Origin: Helicobacter pylori_CU
GTDB lineage: Bacteria > Campylobacterota > Campylobacteria > Campylobacterales > Helicobacteraceae
Reading direction: 5' to 3'
Length of the DNA: 64,000 nucleotides
NCBI RefSeq assembly: GCF_000259235.1
Contig: NC_017733.1
Coordinates: 806,001-870,000 of the forward strand
Made by a program: the position numbers and the translations under genes. Positions 54,455 to 62,924 of the stretch are shown here, one piece after another (position 1 is the stretch's first letter; each line of letters begins with the position of its first letter). The notes beneath the pieces were generated by a model. That model had not been told where the DNA came from. It saw only the letters and a list, made by a program, of their open reading frames with translations, and ran no database searches.

Positions 54455-54802
54455 TTAGCTAGCTCCTCCACTTTCGCCAATATTGAAGCCAAACTTAGTG
54501 CTCAAATAGATAATACCGCCTGCCACCGCTAACATAGCTATGGGTTGCGCGTAAGCAAAAACGGTCGCCTGACCTCTTTTGATGTCATCAGAGATTTTCC
54601 AAATATCCGCTATGCCTTTGACCCCTAAAGCGCAACCACCTACGATCGCTAGAACAGAAATGATCTGAATAACCAAAGTTTTAGTTTCAGTGACGCCTGT
54701 TGCAGGACTGGTAACCGCCATTAGAGGATTGGTTGTTACCATTAGCCCTAAAGTTACTACAACTTTCTTGTAGCTGTCAGCGATTCTTGTAAAAAATTTC
54801 AT
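54455..54802 (-). CDS. cagC: CagC, VirB2-like pilin
   Basis: 115 aa, usual length. A long signal region ends near NPLMAVTSP. Two hydrophobic segments follow (LVIQIISVLAIVGGCALGVKG and AYAQPIAMLAVAGGIIYL), the layout of VirB2/TrbC pilins. Essential for CagA delivery and variable in its exposed loop. Starts the cagC-D-E-F unit, with GAAAGGAAACGC upstream of ATG. Confidence 0.94.
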   Translation of the reverse strand: MKFFTRIADSYKKVVVTLGLMVTTNPLMAVTSPATGVTETKTLVIQIISVLAIVGGCALGVKGIADIWKISDDIKRGQATVFAYAQPIAMLAVAGGIIYLSTKFGFNIGESGGAS

Positions 54803-54834
54803 GCGTTTCCTTTCAAATTGAAATCAATCGCTTG

Positions 54835-54851
54835 AGTATACCAAAAAAAAA
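54835..54851 (-). promoter_or_regulatory. cagC promoter with T9 tract upstream of -10
   Basis: Minus-strand TTGGTATACT (box 54835-54840) is immediately preceded by a run of nine T (54843-54851) in the -10/-35 spacer. The start would be near 54828, 26 nt before the ATG. Changes in tract length would alter promoter geometry. 54852-54956 shows no gene. Confidence 0.5.
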
Positions 54852-54956
54852 GTATTTTTATACTATCTAGTTACTATTCATACAAGTGCTACTTCATAAT
54901 TTAAATCAAAAGCGACGCTTTTGTTTGACAACTGACATAATTCAGGGACAATAAAC

Positions 54957-55184
54957 CTACTTGTCCCAACCATTTTTCTTTCTCAAGTCGTTGTAGAATT
55001 GCAGATCTTTAGGATCTTTGATGTATTTTTTAATCGTCTCAGGTTGAAACCTAAAAACAAGCAAAAACAAACCCAAGCTGATCAGAGTGAGAATAAAGCT
55101 CCATTTTAAGCAACTCCATAGACCACTAAAGAAACTTTTTTTGAGGCTATCTTTGAAAATCTGTCCTATTGATTTGTTTTCCAT
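54957..55184 (-). CDS. cagB: CagB
   Basis: 75 aa from ATG 55182-55184 (MENKSIGQIFK); an in-frame TTG at 55196 is less likely. One membrane helix, SFILTLISLGLFLLVFRF at ~residues 27-44, followed by a short charged tail (KKYIKDPKDLQFYNDLR). Small single-pass protein with no known role. In reference strains it faces cagA across the island's main divergent promoter; here its upstream neighbour is dapB. Confidence 0.8.
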   Translation of the reverse strand: MENKSIGQIFKDSLKKSFFSGLWSCLKWSFILTLISLGLFLLVFRFQPETIKKYIKDPKDLQFYNDLRKKNGWDK

Positions 55185-55196
55185 TTTATTTCCCAA

Positions 55197-55663
55197 TGTG
55201 GATCACAAACGCTTAATTGCAAATAATACTTAATGGTAAGTATGACACACACAAACCAAACTATTTTTAGAACGCTTCATGCACTCACCTTGTCTAACCA
55301 TTTCTCCAACCATCTTTAGCGTTGCATTTGATTTCTTCAAAAAGGCTCATTTCTTAATTTCTTTTCTTTGTTAAAATTTGTCCATTTTAGCAAATTTTTG
55401 TTAATTGTGGGTAAAAATGTGAATCGTTCCTAGCCTTTAGACGCCTGCAACGATCGGACTTTTTCAATATTAATGAAAAAATGCCAAATATTATATATGT
55501 TACTAACCCAAGGCAAGATCAATCCTTACAAAACAAACCCTTTTAATACAGCTTGATTGTCAGCAATATCCCTTATAGCAGTAAAAGCCCTTTAATAAGG
55601 CTAACAAAGAGCGGTATTTCATTATAGAAGCGTGAATCATCTATACAAAAAAGGTTCAAGCGT
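55197..55663. other. cagB leader and rearrangement junction to dapB
   Basis: Minus-strand TGCTAAAAT (box 55384-55389) predicts a cagB start near 55377 and a leader of ~190 nt. Within it are two tiny frames on the minus strand, MSLFEEIKCNAKDGWRNG (ATG 55351) and a 27-codon frame starting MVGEMVRQGEC, neither with a convincing ribosome site. 55390-55663 is AT-rich with no gene and should contain the junction created when the island block was inverted. Confidence 0.4.
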
Positions 55664-56428
55664 TCAACCAAACATTTCGCTGATTTCATATTTTTTAGCG
55701 GCTTTATCCTTAAGCCACAGGGCCACTTCTAAAGCCCCTTTAGCAAAAATAGATCGGTTAGTCGCCGTATGGCTAAGCTCTATGCATTCGCCCTCTAAAT
55801 AAAACCCTATCGTGTGCTTCCCGGCAACATCGCCCCCCCTTAAAGCGGCTATGCCAATGCTTTCTTTAGAGCGCAAACCTTCTCTGTGAGTGGTGAGAGC
55901 GTTTTTTTCATCATACCCCCTAGCCTTGGCGCAAGTTTCATACAAACTCAACGCAGTGCCGCTCGGCGCGTCTTTTTTGAGATTGTGGTGCGTTTCTACA
56001 ATTTCAATATCCGCATCTTTTAATTTCAAAGAAGCTAAAAAGGCTAATTGGTTGAGCATCATAATCCCTATAGACATGTTGTGCGCATGCAAAAGTGGTG
56101 CTTTTAAGGCTAATTTTTGCATTTTTTCTAGCGTTTCTTTTTCTAAACCGGTTGTGCCAGAAACTAAAATTTTAGGGCATTCTAAAAGAGCCTCTAGCAA
56201 ATTATCCAGGCCTTTAGGCAAAGAAAAATCAATCACGCATTCGCATGCCCTCACAAACGCTTTTAAATCATTGGTTACTAAAGGGGCGTGCGAAAAATGG
56301 CTAAAATCCGTTTCGCATTTTTGCCTGACAAACACACTAGATAGCGCTAATCCCTTATACCCCCCTTTTAATTCTTCTAAAAGCAGTTTCCCTATACGAC
56401 CGCTCGCTCCATAAACACCGATTTTCAT
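55664..56428 (-). CDS. dapB: 4-hydroxy-tetrahydrodipicolinate reductase
   Basis: 254 aa, full length. NAD(P)H-binding GASGRIGK near residue 8, the catalytic-region ETHHNLKKDAPSGTA (His pair and Lys) near 145-160, and a C-terminal HTATNRSIFAKGAL. It makes tetrahydrodipicolinate in the lysine/diaminopimelate pathway, needed for peptidoglycan. 22 nt downstream of glcD on the same strand. Confidence 0.96.
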   Translation of the reverse strand: MKIGVYGASGRIGKLLLEELKGGYKGLALSSVFVRQKCETDFSHFSHAPLVTNDLKAFVRACECVIDFSLPKGLDNLLEALLECPKILVSGTTGLEKETLEKMQKLALKAPLLHAHNMSIGIMMLNQLAFLASLKLKDADIEIVETHHNLKKDAPSGTALSLYETCAKARGYDEKNALTTHREGLRSKESIGIAALRGGDVAGKHTIGFYLEGECIELSHTATNRSIFAKGALEVALWLKDKAAKKYEISEMFG

Positions 56429-56450
56429 GCACTTTCCTTGCTTTTAAATC

Positions 56451-57830
56451 TTACAGCCCCATTTTAAAAGGGTTTAAAATATTGTTAGGATCAAGGGCTT
56501 TTTTAATATTCCTAAAAAGCTCCATTTCACTGTGATTAAACGCTAAAGGCATGAATTTGGCTTTAGACAAGCCTATGCCATGCTCCCCGCTTAAAGTCCC
56601 CTCCAAACTAATAGCGGCCTGAAAAATCTCTTCCATAGCTTGATGCCCTTTTTCTAAATCTTTTTTAGGATCTTCTAGCATGATATTCACATGCACATTG
56701 CCATCGCCCGTATGCCCAAAACAAGGGATTTTAAAGCCGTATTTTTGGCTGATTTTGGCGACTTCTTGCAACAAACTCGGCAAACTCGCTCTAGGAACGG
56801 TTACGTCTTCATTCAATTTCTTTTTACCATAAACGCTAATACTTTGAGAAGCGTTACGCCTTGAAAACCATAAATCCTGCTCTTCTTGTTCGTTTTGAGC
56901 GATCTTAAAATCCACGCACCCATTGGCTTTGAAGTGCTTTTCTATCTCATTGAGTTGCCATGCAATCTGCTCTTTAACCACGCCATCCACTTGAGTGATG
57001 AGTATCGCTCCAGCGTCTTTGGGTAAGCCTTTAGAAAATCTCTCTTCAACCGCTTTGATGCTCAAATTATCCAAAAATTCCATCGCTACAGGCGTAACCC
57101 CACCGCTCATTGTCTTATAAACGGCGTTCATGGCGTCTTCAATATGGTTAAAAACCCCCATCGCGCTCTGTTTTAGGGGCGGTTTGGCTAAAAGCTTTAA
57201 AGTGATTTCAGAAATCACGCCCAAACACCCCTCACTAGCGATCATCAGCCCTGCGATATTAAAGCCGGCGACATCTTTGATCGTTTTTTTGCCCGCCCTT
57301 ATGATTTCACCATTCGCTAAAACCACCCTTAAAGCCATGACATAATCTTTAGTGATGCCGTATTTAGCCGCGCGCATGCCACCGGCATTTTCAGCGACAT
57401 TCCCCCCTAAAGTGCTTTGACTCTCACTCGCTGGATCTGGGGGGTAGAATAAATCCAATTTTTCCACTTCGTTTTGAAAATGCTTGTTAATCACGCCCGG
57501 TTCTACTCTAGCGATCAAATTTTTAGTGTCAATCTCTAAAATCTTATCCAAATGCTTTTCTACGCTTAAAACTAGCCCCCCACTCACGCTCAACGCTCCC
57601 CCTGTAAAACCGCTCCCAGCCCCCCTAGGCACAACGATGATGCGGTGCTCGTTGCAGTATTTTAAAATCTGGCTGATTTCTCGCTCGTTTTTAGGGAAAA
57701 TCACGCCGCTAGGCAAATGCCTTTCTTTGGTAGCGTCATAGCAATAAGCGTTCAAATGTGCTAAATCGGTGAAAAAATCCTCTCCCCCTACCAGGTTTTT
57801 AAAATATTTAATGTGTTGTTGGTCTAACAT
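56451..57830 (-). CDS. glcD: FAD-linked oxidase, glycolate/D-lactate dehydrogenase GlcD type
   Basis: 459 aa from ATG 57828-57830 (MLDQQHIKYFK). A longer in-frame start at 57917 would lie inside pgbA and is rejected. The FAD-binding type 4 domain contains PRGAGSGFTGGALSV and YPPDPASESQSTLGG. The C-terminal FAD-oxidase domain has CFGHTGDGNVHVNI and GTLSGEHGIGLSK. It oxidises a 2-hydroxyacid; which one is not determined by sequence. Starts one base after the pgbA stop. Confidence 0.92.
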   Translation of the reverse strand: MLDQQHIKYFKNLVGGEDFFTDLAHLNAYCYDATKERHLPSGVIFPKNEREISQILKYCNEHRIIVVPRGAGSGFTGGALSVSGGLVLSVEKHLDKILEIDTKNLIARVEPGVINKHFQNEVEKLDLFYPPDPASESQSTLGGNVAENAGGMRAAKYGITKDYVMALRVVLANGEIIRAGKKTIKDVAGFNIAGLMIASEGCLGVISEITLKLLAKPPLKQSAMGVFNHIEDAMNAVYKTMSGGVTPVAMEFLDNLSIKAVEERFSKGLPKDAGAILITQVDGVVKEQIAWQLNEIEKHFKANGCVDFKIAQNEQEEQDLWFSRRNASQSISVYGKKKLNEDVTVPRASLPSLLQEVAKISQKYGFKIPCFGHTGDGNVHVNIMLEDPKKDLEKGHQAMEEIFQAAISLEGTLSGEHGIGLSKAKFMPLAFNHSEMELFRNIKKALDPNNILNPFKMGL

Positions 57831-57831
57831 G

Positions 57832-59202
57832 TTATTTTTTACCCGCTTCCAGCGCCTTTCTTCGCTCTTCAAGCTCTTTTTCATCTCTTTCTTGATGCTC
57901 TCTCGCTCTTTGTTCAAATTCTCTCGCTCTTTGTTCGGCTTTGGCTTTTTTCTTTTCTTCTTTCAAGCGGCGTTTTTCTTCTTTAGAGCTTGGTTTTGGC
58001 GCTTCTTTTTTAGTGGCACTCTCTTTTAAGACAGAAGTATTTTCTGTGTCTTTTGGAGTGGCGTTGTTTTCACTACTTGGCTCATTAGCGGATTCTTGCT
58101 TGATTTCTCGCTCGTTTTCTTTGGCATTGACTTTTTCATTGCCTTTATCCATTCCTAAAGCTTTTCTTCTTTCTTCAGTCTCTTTTTCGTCCCTTTCATC
58201 ATGCTCTTTTTCTCTTTCTTCAAATTCCATAGCCTTTTTGGTGGCTTTAGTTTTTTTCCTTTCATCTCTTGAACGACGCCTTTCTTCTTTGGCGTCAAGT
58301 TTTCGCTCTGCTTTTTGGTAGTTTTTCTCTTCTAAAGTGGGAGCGTTTTCTGCGCCTTGATTGGCTTTTTTAGGCTCTTTAATGGCTTCTTGCTTGATTT
58401 CTCGTTTATTTTCTCTAGCATCAATCCTTTCTTCTTTCTTTTCAATCCTTACTTCTTTTCGTTTTTCTTTTTTGACTAAAGCGTCATAGTAAGCGAAGTA
58501 ATTTTTAGATTGACTGCCTGAAAAAAGTTTCCCTAGCGTGCCTGCATCAATGCCCTCAACCCTAGAAAAAAACGGCGTAGAAGTTTTAGTAACGCCGCTT
58601 GTATCCAACTCTCTTTTTTCTAAAATTTCAAAACTCTCACAGCTTAAAATATTGAGCGTGTTCGTGGTTACAATATAAATCACCCCCACGCTATAAACGT
58701 TGCACGCTTTCCTTAAATTAGCGATTTTTGGGTCAAACCCATTCAAAAAAGTAACCAACAAATCAGAACTAATAAAATTAATATCGGTGTTAGTCGCTCT
58801 GATTTGCTCATAGAGTTCATCATTAGGAGCGATTAAAAACGCTTGGTTGTTGAATTGCCTAAAATAGACTAAATCGCCCTTTCTAGCGACCATTCTTGGA
58901 GTGGGTAAATGCCTTTGTTTCATAGACTCAAACGCTCTGAATTTAGCCGTTGCGACTCCATTTTCAACAGCAATAATGACCACTTCAGAATTAACGATTT
59001 CATAATCTGAAAGTTTAGTAACGACAAAACCAAACTCCCCCACTTGCAAATCATGAGCTGGAAAACGAATGATTTTTTTAGGCAAATCCACAAATTCTAT
59101 ACTCACTCTTAAGGGCTCTTGCCAAGAGGCTGATTGCAAGCTTATAAAACTCATTAAAAGAAGTCCTATCAAAAGCCTTAACATAAAATTCCTTTTAAAC
59201 AT
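57832..59202 (-). CDS. pgbA: Plasminogen-binding protein PgbA
   Basis: 456 aa. Signal peptide (MLRLLIGLLLMSFISLQSA), a globular N-terminal half to ~residue 240, then two highly charged coiled, Lys/Glu/Arg-rich blocks of related sequence, each containing EERRKALG/EERRKALE. The extreme C-terminus ends GKK; a C-terminal lysine is what captures host plasminogen in PgbA/PgbB. The N-terminus overlaps the nudix gene stop by 8 nt. Confidence 0.88.
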   Translation of the reverse strand: MFKRNFMLRLLIGLLLMSFISLQSASWQEPLRVSIEFVDLPKKIIRFPAHDLQVGEFGFVVTKLSDYEIVNSEVVIIAVENGVATAKFRAFESMKQRHLPTPRMVARKGDLVYFRQFNNQAFLIAPNDELYEQIRATNTDINFISSDLLVTFLNGFDPKIANLRKACNVYSVGVIYIVTTNTLNILSCESFEILEKRELDTSGVTKTSTPFFSRVEGIDAGTLGKLFSGSQSKNYFAYYDALVKKEKRKEVRIEKKEERIDARENKREIKQEAIKEPKKANQGAENAPTLEEKNYQKAERKLDAKEERRRSRDERKKTKATKKAMEFEEREKEHDERDEKETEERRKALGMDKGNEKVNAKENEREIKQESANEPSSENNATPKDTENTSVLKESATKKEAPKPSSKEEKRRLKEEKKKAKAEQRAREFEQRAREHQERDEKELEERRKALEAGKK

Positions 59203-59833
59203 TTTTAAACTTTTTTAAATGCCACAAAATGGCTAAAGACAATCCGGTGGTTTTAGCGTATTGAAAATCCATTACAAAATCAAAAGCTTTTGATCGCTCT
59301 AAAAACAGCACTTCAATCTTTTCGGCATCAATCCCCCCACCCTTTGAAACCCTCAAATCCGCACACACTTCAGCGTAATAGAGCGTTTGCAAACTCCCGC
59401 TCAACCCAGTCGCGCTATAAAATTGGCCTATGGTTTCTAAATTTTTAGGGCTAATTTGATAACCGCATTCTTCTAGCGCTTCTTCGCAAACGATTTCTTC
59501 TAAACTCTTATTAGCTTTATCCACAAGCCCCGCGCACAATTCATAAGTGTATCCGTCAATAGTTTGATCTTGATCGCGCTTAAAATAAAAGTTACGAGCA
59601 TAAATGGCTGGGCGGAATTGTTTCACAATCACAAAGCAATCGGATTCTTTTTCATAGAGTAAAACCGCCACGCTGTCTAAAGACTTAATAATATCCCATG
59701 TTTTCTTAGTATTCTCTTCATTATAATGCATGCGCTTTAATTCTATGAAATTAGAGCCAGAACAAGGCTCTAAATACACACTGGAATCATCTACTAAAGA
59801 TTTTTGATTGAAAATATTCTTAAAATAAGACAT
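59195..59833 (-). CDS. Nudix hydrolase, ADP-ribose/UDP-sugar pyrophosphatase-like
   Basis: 212 aa. YELCAGLVDKANKSLEEI followed by CEEALEECGY is the Nudix box region. The metal-binding EExGU core is kept, while the canonical Arg and the first Glu of the box are replaced (E and K). The ELCAGLVD lead-in and the C-terminal half point to the nucleoside-diphosphosugar branch. Substrate uncertain. The start abuts the csd3 stop. Confidence 0.85.
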   Translation of the reverse strand: MSYFKNIFNQKSLVDDSSVYLEPCSGSNFIELKRMHYNEENTKKTWDIIKSLDSVAVLLYEKESDCFVIVKQFRPAIYARNFYFKRDQDQTIDGYTYELCAGLVDKANKSLEEIVCEEALEECGYQISPKNLETIGQFYSATGLSGSLQTLYYAEVCADLRVSKGGGIDAEKIEVLFLERSKAFDFVMDFQYAKTTGLSLAILWHLKKFKNV

Positions 59834-61053
59834 TAAAAACCCTCTAAAAGATAAAATGAATTTTTTTCAAAAGGATGGGTTTTAAAAAGTTCTTCTAATT
59901 TTTGCTTAGAATGCTGAGCTTTTTCTAAAAAAACCTCTCTTTGCTTGCCGTGTAATTTGCTTTTAGCGGTGCGGATATAGCCTAAAGGATTAATGGGGCG
60001 GGAGTTTTTATACACGCCAAAATGCAAATGCGGCCCGGTGCTTAAACCCGTGCTCCCCACTCTTCCTATGATTTGCCCTTTTTTAACGAACGAGCCTTTT
60101 TTCAATCCGTTAGCAAACGCACTCATGTGAGCATACACCAAGCGCAATTCGTTCAAATGGATTTCAACTACTTTCCCATACCCCACCTTAACCCCTATAA
60201 AACCCACACGGCCATCTGAAGCAGAATGGATCAAACTGCCATGTTTAGCCGCATAATCCACGCCGTAATGAGGCCGTCTAACTTTTAAGACAGGATGGAA
60301 CCTCCCATAAGAAAAAGGCGAAGAAATGCGGGTGTATTTCACCGGGGTTTCTAGTAAAAACCCTGCCACTTCTTGCGCTTTTGAGTCGTAATAACGCCCG
60401 TTTGAATGGGAAAAGAGATAGTATTGGTGCAAACGAGAGCTAATCATGGCTATTTTAATGGTTGGTTGGCCAAACGCTTGCCCCACACGATAATCCCTTG
60501 TATAAACGATAGCGATTTTATCGTTTTTTGCTAAGCGTTTAAAAGGCACGCTTTTTTTATACGCGTTCATCAATTGGTTGGCTAAAAGGGGGTCATTGGT
60601 GGCTTTGACAATATCTTGATAGGGCGAAGTTTGTAAAGAAAGAAGCAAAGTTTTTTCTTTACGAGTGAAAATAATAGGGATAAAGTCTAAAAAATAATCC
60701 TCCCCTTTTTTGTAAATATGGATTTGTAAATCCTGGCTTATAGGGATAAGGGCTTGAATGAGCGTGTTGTTAGCATCTCTTAAAGTGTAATAGGTAACAT
60801 TGCTTTGGATTTCAGCGCTCAATTCTTTATCTTGAGAGCTCAAATTGTAGTAGAGTTTTTGAGGGATACGATTTTTTTCTAAAAACCCTAACAGCGTGAG
60901 CTTATCCCACACAAGCCTTTCGCCCACTAAAAGAGTTTGCTTTTTAGCCATTCCATCGGCTTTTAAAAGAACCCCATAGGATAAATGGAATAAAAAAGCA
61001 ACCATTAAAAAATAGATAAAATTTAAAATAACTTTCTTATGAAAAAATACCAT
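59833..61053 (-). CDS. csd3: M23 metallopeptidase Csd3 (HdpA)
   Basis: 406 aa from ATG 61051-61053 (MVFFHKKVILNF). A frame reaching back to 61182 adds 43 residues with no ribosome site and is not used. N-terminal membrane/signal segment, two auxiliary domains, then the LytM domain with HYGVDYAAKHG (zinc His/Asp), AHMSAF and GPHLHFGVY (catalytic/zinc His). It has DD-endopeptidase and DD-carboxypeptidase activity on peptidoglycan and helps set helical shape. Confidence 0.93.
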   Translation of the reverse strand: MVFFHKKVILNFIYFLMVAFLFHLSYGVLLKADGMAKKQTLLVGERLVWDKLTLLGFLEKNRIPQKLYYNLSSQDKELSAEIQSNVTYYTLRDANNTLIQALIPISQDLQIHIYKKGEDYFLDFIPIIFTRKEKTLLLSLQTSPYQDIVKATNDPLLANQLMNAYKKSVPFKRLAKNDKIAIVYTRDYRVGQAFGQPTIKIAMISSRLHQYYLFSHSNGRYYDSKAQEVAGFLLETPVKYTRISSPFSYGRFHPVLKVRRPHYGVDYAAKHGSLIHSASDGRVGFIGVKVGYGKVVEIHLNELRLVYAHMSAFANGLKKGSFVKKGQIIGRVGSTGLSTGPHLHFGVYKNSRPINPLGYIRTAKSKLHGKQREVFLEKAQHSKQKLEELFKTHPFEKNSFYLLEGF

Positions 61054-61261
61054 GCAGTCGTTTAATGCCTTCAATTGAATCTGTATTTTATTAGTATAAC
61101 ATAAGCCATTAAAGAAAAACGATACAAGTTTAAAGCCTAGCCTTGTTTTTATAGCTTTATGAAGTGCGTTGTATTGATGCATGGTTATTTCCCATAAACG
61201 GGTTTACCTCGCCTAAAGCTTATAGCGTTGGATATTCCCTTTCTAACAATTCGTATCATTG

Positions 61262-61900
61262 TTAATTTTGAAGTATTTTTTCTAAAATCTTTAACACATC
61301 GTTATGGTGCGCTTGGCTTAAAAGTCCAAAAATTTTAAGCATTTCTAAAAACATAAGAGCGTTGGTTTTATGGATAGTTAAAAGGGCATGTTCTTTGAGT
61401 GCAGCCGTTCTATTTAATAAGGGGGTAGTGGTTTTTAATTCCAAAATAGAAAAGCAAAAATCCATGCCCCCAAATTGATGCGATCTAAATCTTTCTCTTG
61501 TAATCATAAAATTATCTTCTATAAATTGTTTTTGTTTTTCTAAATATTTTAAAGTATTTTCTAAATTTTCTAAACTGATTAAACCCAATCGCTTAGCGTA
61601 ATCAATCATTTCGCTCAATTCATAAAGGGTTTTTATTTTATTATTAGCCCCTAAAAAATGATATTTTTCATCTTTTAGGGTAGTGAGTTCAAATTTTTCT
61701 TTATCTTTAATGGGGACATCATAACCGATTTGCCACTCTACATAATGTTTTAAACTAAAAGGGATTTTTCTAGTCGCTGTTGAAATGCCATAATCGCTAA
61801 AGGCATGTCTGATTTTCACACGCACTTTGCCTGAAATTGAAGTTAAAGGAATAGAAACCTCAATCGCTTTTTTATTATCATCAATCCTAATCAAACTCAC
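61262..61900 (-). CDS. Probable restriction endonuclease or R-M companion
   Basis: 212 aa, no signal peptide. No PD-(D/E)xK or HNH motif is evident to me; the central part (FSLKHYVEWQIGYDVPIKDK, SHQFGGMDFCFSILELK) is unrecognised. Its start overlaps the end of the adenine methyltransferase gene by 14 nt, the usual layout of a type II restriction-modification pair, so a restriction role is inferred from position only. Confidence 0.55.
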   Translation of the reverse strand: MSLIRIDDNKKAIEVSIPLTSISGKVRVKIRHAFSDYGISTATRKIPFSLKHYVEWQIGYDVPIKDKEKFELTTLKDEKYHFLGANNKIKTLYELSEMIDYAKRLGLISLENLENTLKYLEKQKQFIEDNFMITRERFRSHQFGGMDFCFSILELKTTTPLLNRTAALKEHALLTIHKTNALMFLEMLKIFGLLSQAHHNDVLKILEKILQN

Positions 61901-62879
61901 AAGGGTGTCCTTGAAACAATTTTTTAAAATATTCTAAACGCACTCTTTTATCTTTTAAAAAAGCGTCTTTAATTTCTAAAAAAGCAAAATGATCAATAAT
62001 AATATCCAAATTACCAAAATAATAAGGGATTTTAGGGGCGATTTCCTTAAAATAATGGATATATTGGTAATAAATCAATTTATCTTGACTGATATACACC
62101 GCATTTTCGCTTGGCGCGTTTAAAAAAGTTTTGTTGCATTTGAGAGCGTTAATGTCTCGCATAGGGAAAAAATAGCCCACGCATGCATCAACCTTTTTAG
62201 CGTTAGGGTATTTATCCACATAATTGGCTATATAATCAAAATCGTTTAAACATAGCGTCGTATTGCAATCAGTTGGAAAAATAAAACGCCTAATCTCTGC
62301 ATAGTCCATTCGCCCTCGCTCATATAAAGCTATCACAATAGGAAATTCGTTACTTTTAGTGAAAGATTTAGAAGAAACAATTAAAGCGTCTAAAAGCCTG
62401 TAATGATCCTTAAATAGCTTTAATTGCTTAAAATTAGCTTCTTTGATGAGATAAGATAAAGGGTGTAACACGCAAATGAACGCCGGCTTTAAAATTGCAA
62501 AAGATTTTAAAAAACTTATCCCTAAATCCCTGGATTTCAATTCGTTGTCTATTTCAAAGATGAAATCTTTATTTTTAATATCTTGTTTGATAAAGGAAGT
62601 TCTATCGTTATAGGGGGGATTGCCCACGATGATTAAAGGTTCATCTTGGCTAACGCCATAATTTTCTCTTTTAGGATTAACTAGAGCGTTTATTATTAAA
62701 GCACCACACTTAGGGTCAATATCCGCTCCTATTTTTTTAGGGTGGTGGAGTTTTAAAAACTCTTTATTGCCACATGCGGTGTCTAAAAGCGTGTATTTTT
62801 CAATACCAACATGCTTTTTTAAAAGCCTGTAAGCACAATCCACTAAATAAGGGGGCGTATAGTAAGCCCCTAAATTCAC
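61887..62879 (-). CDS. DNA N6-adenine methyltransferase
   Basis: 330 aa. YYTPPYLVDCAYRLLKK at the N-terminus, the SAM-binding region LLDTACGNKEFLKL (motif I) and the catalytic NPPYNDRTSF (motif IV) near residue 88 are as in type II N6-adenine methyltransferases of the Eco57I-like or gamma class. Recognition sequence cannot be told. Lies between gyrB and csd3, and overlaps the companion gene by 14 nt. Confidence 0.85.
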   Translation of the reverse strand: MNLGAYYTPPYLVDCAYRLLKKHVGIEKYTLLDTACGNKEFLKLHHPKKIGADIDPKCGALIINALVNPKRENYGVSQDEPLIIVGNPPYNDRTSFIKQDIKNKDFIFEIDNELKSRDLGISFLKSFAILKPAFICVLHPLSYLIKEANFKQLKLFKDHYRLLDALIVSSKSFTKSNEFPIVIALYERGRMDYAEIRRFIFPTDCNTTLCLNDFDYIANYVDKYPNAKKVDACVGYFFPMRDINALKCNKTFLNAPSENAVYISQDKLIYYQYIHYFKEIAPKIPYYFGNLDIIIDHFAFLEIKDAFLKDKRVRLEYFKKLFQGHPCEFD

Positions 62880-62924
62880 GCTCTCTCGCTTGGTTAAATG
62901 TTTAGGAGTGGCGATTAAAATCCC

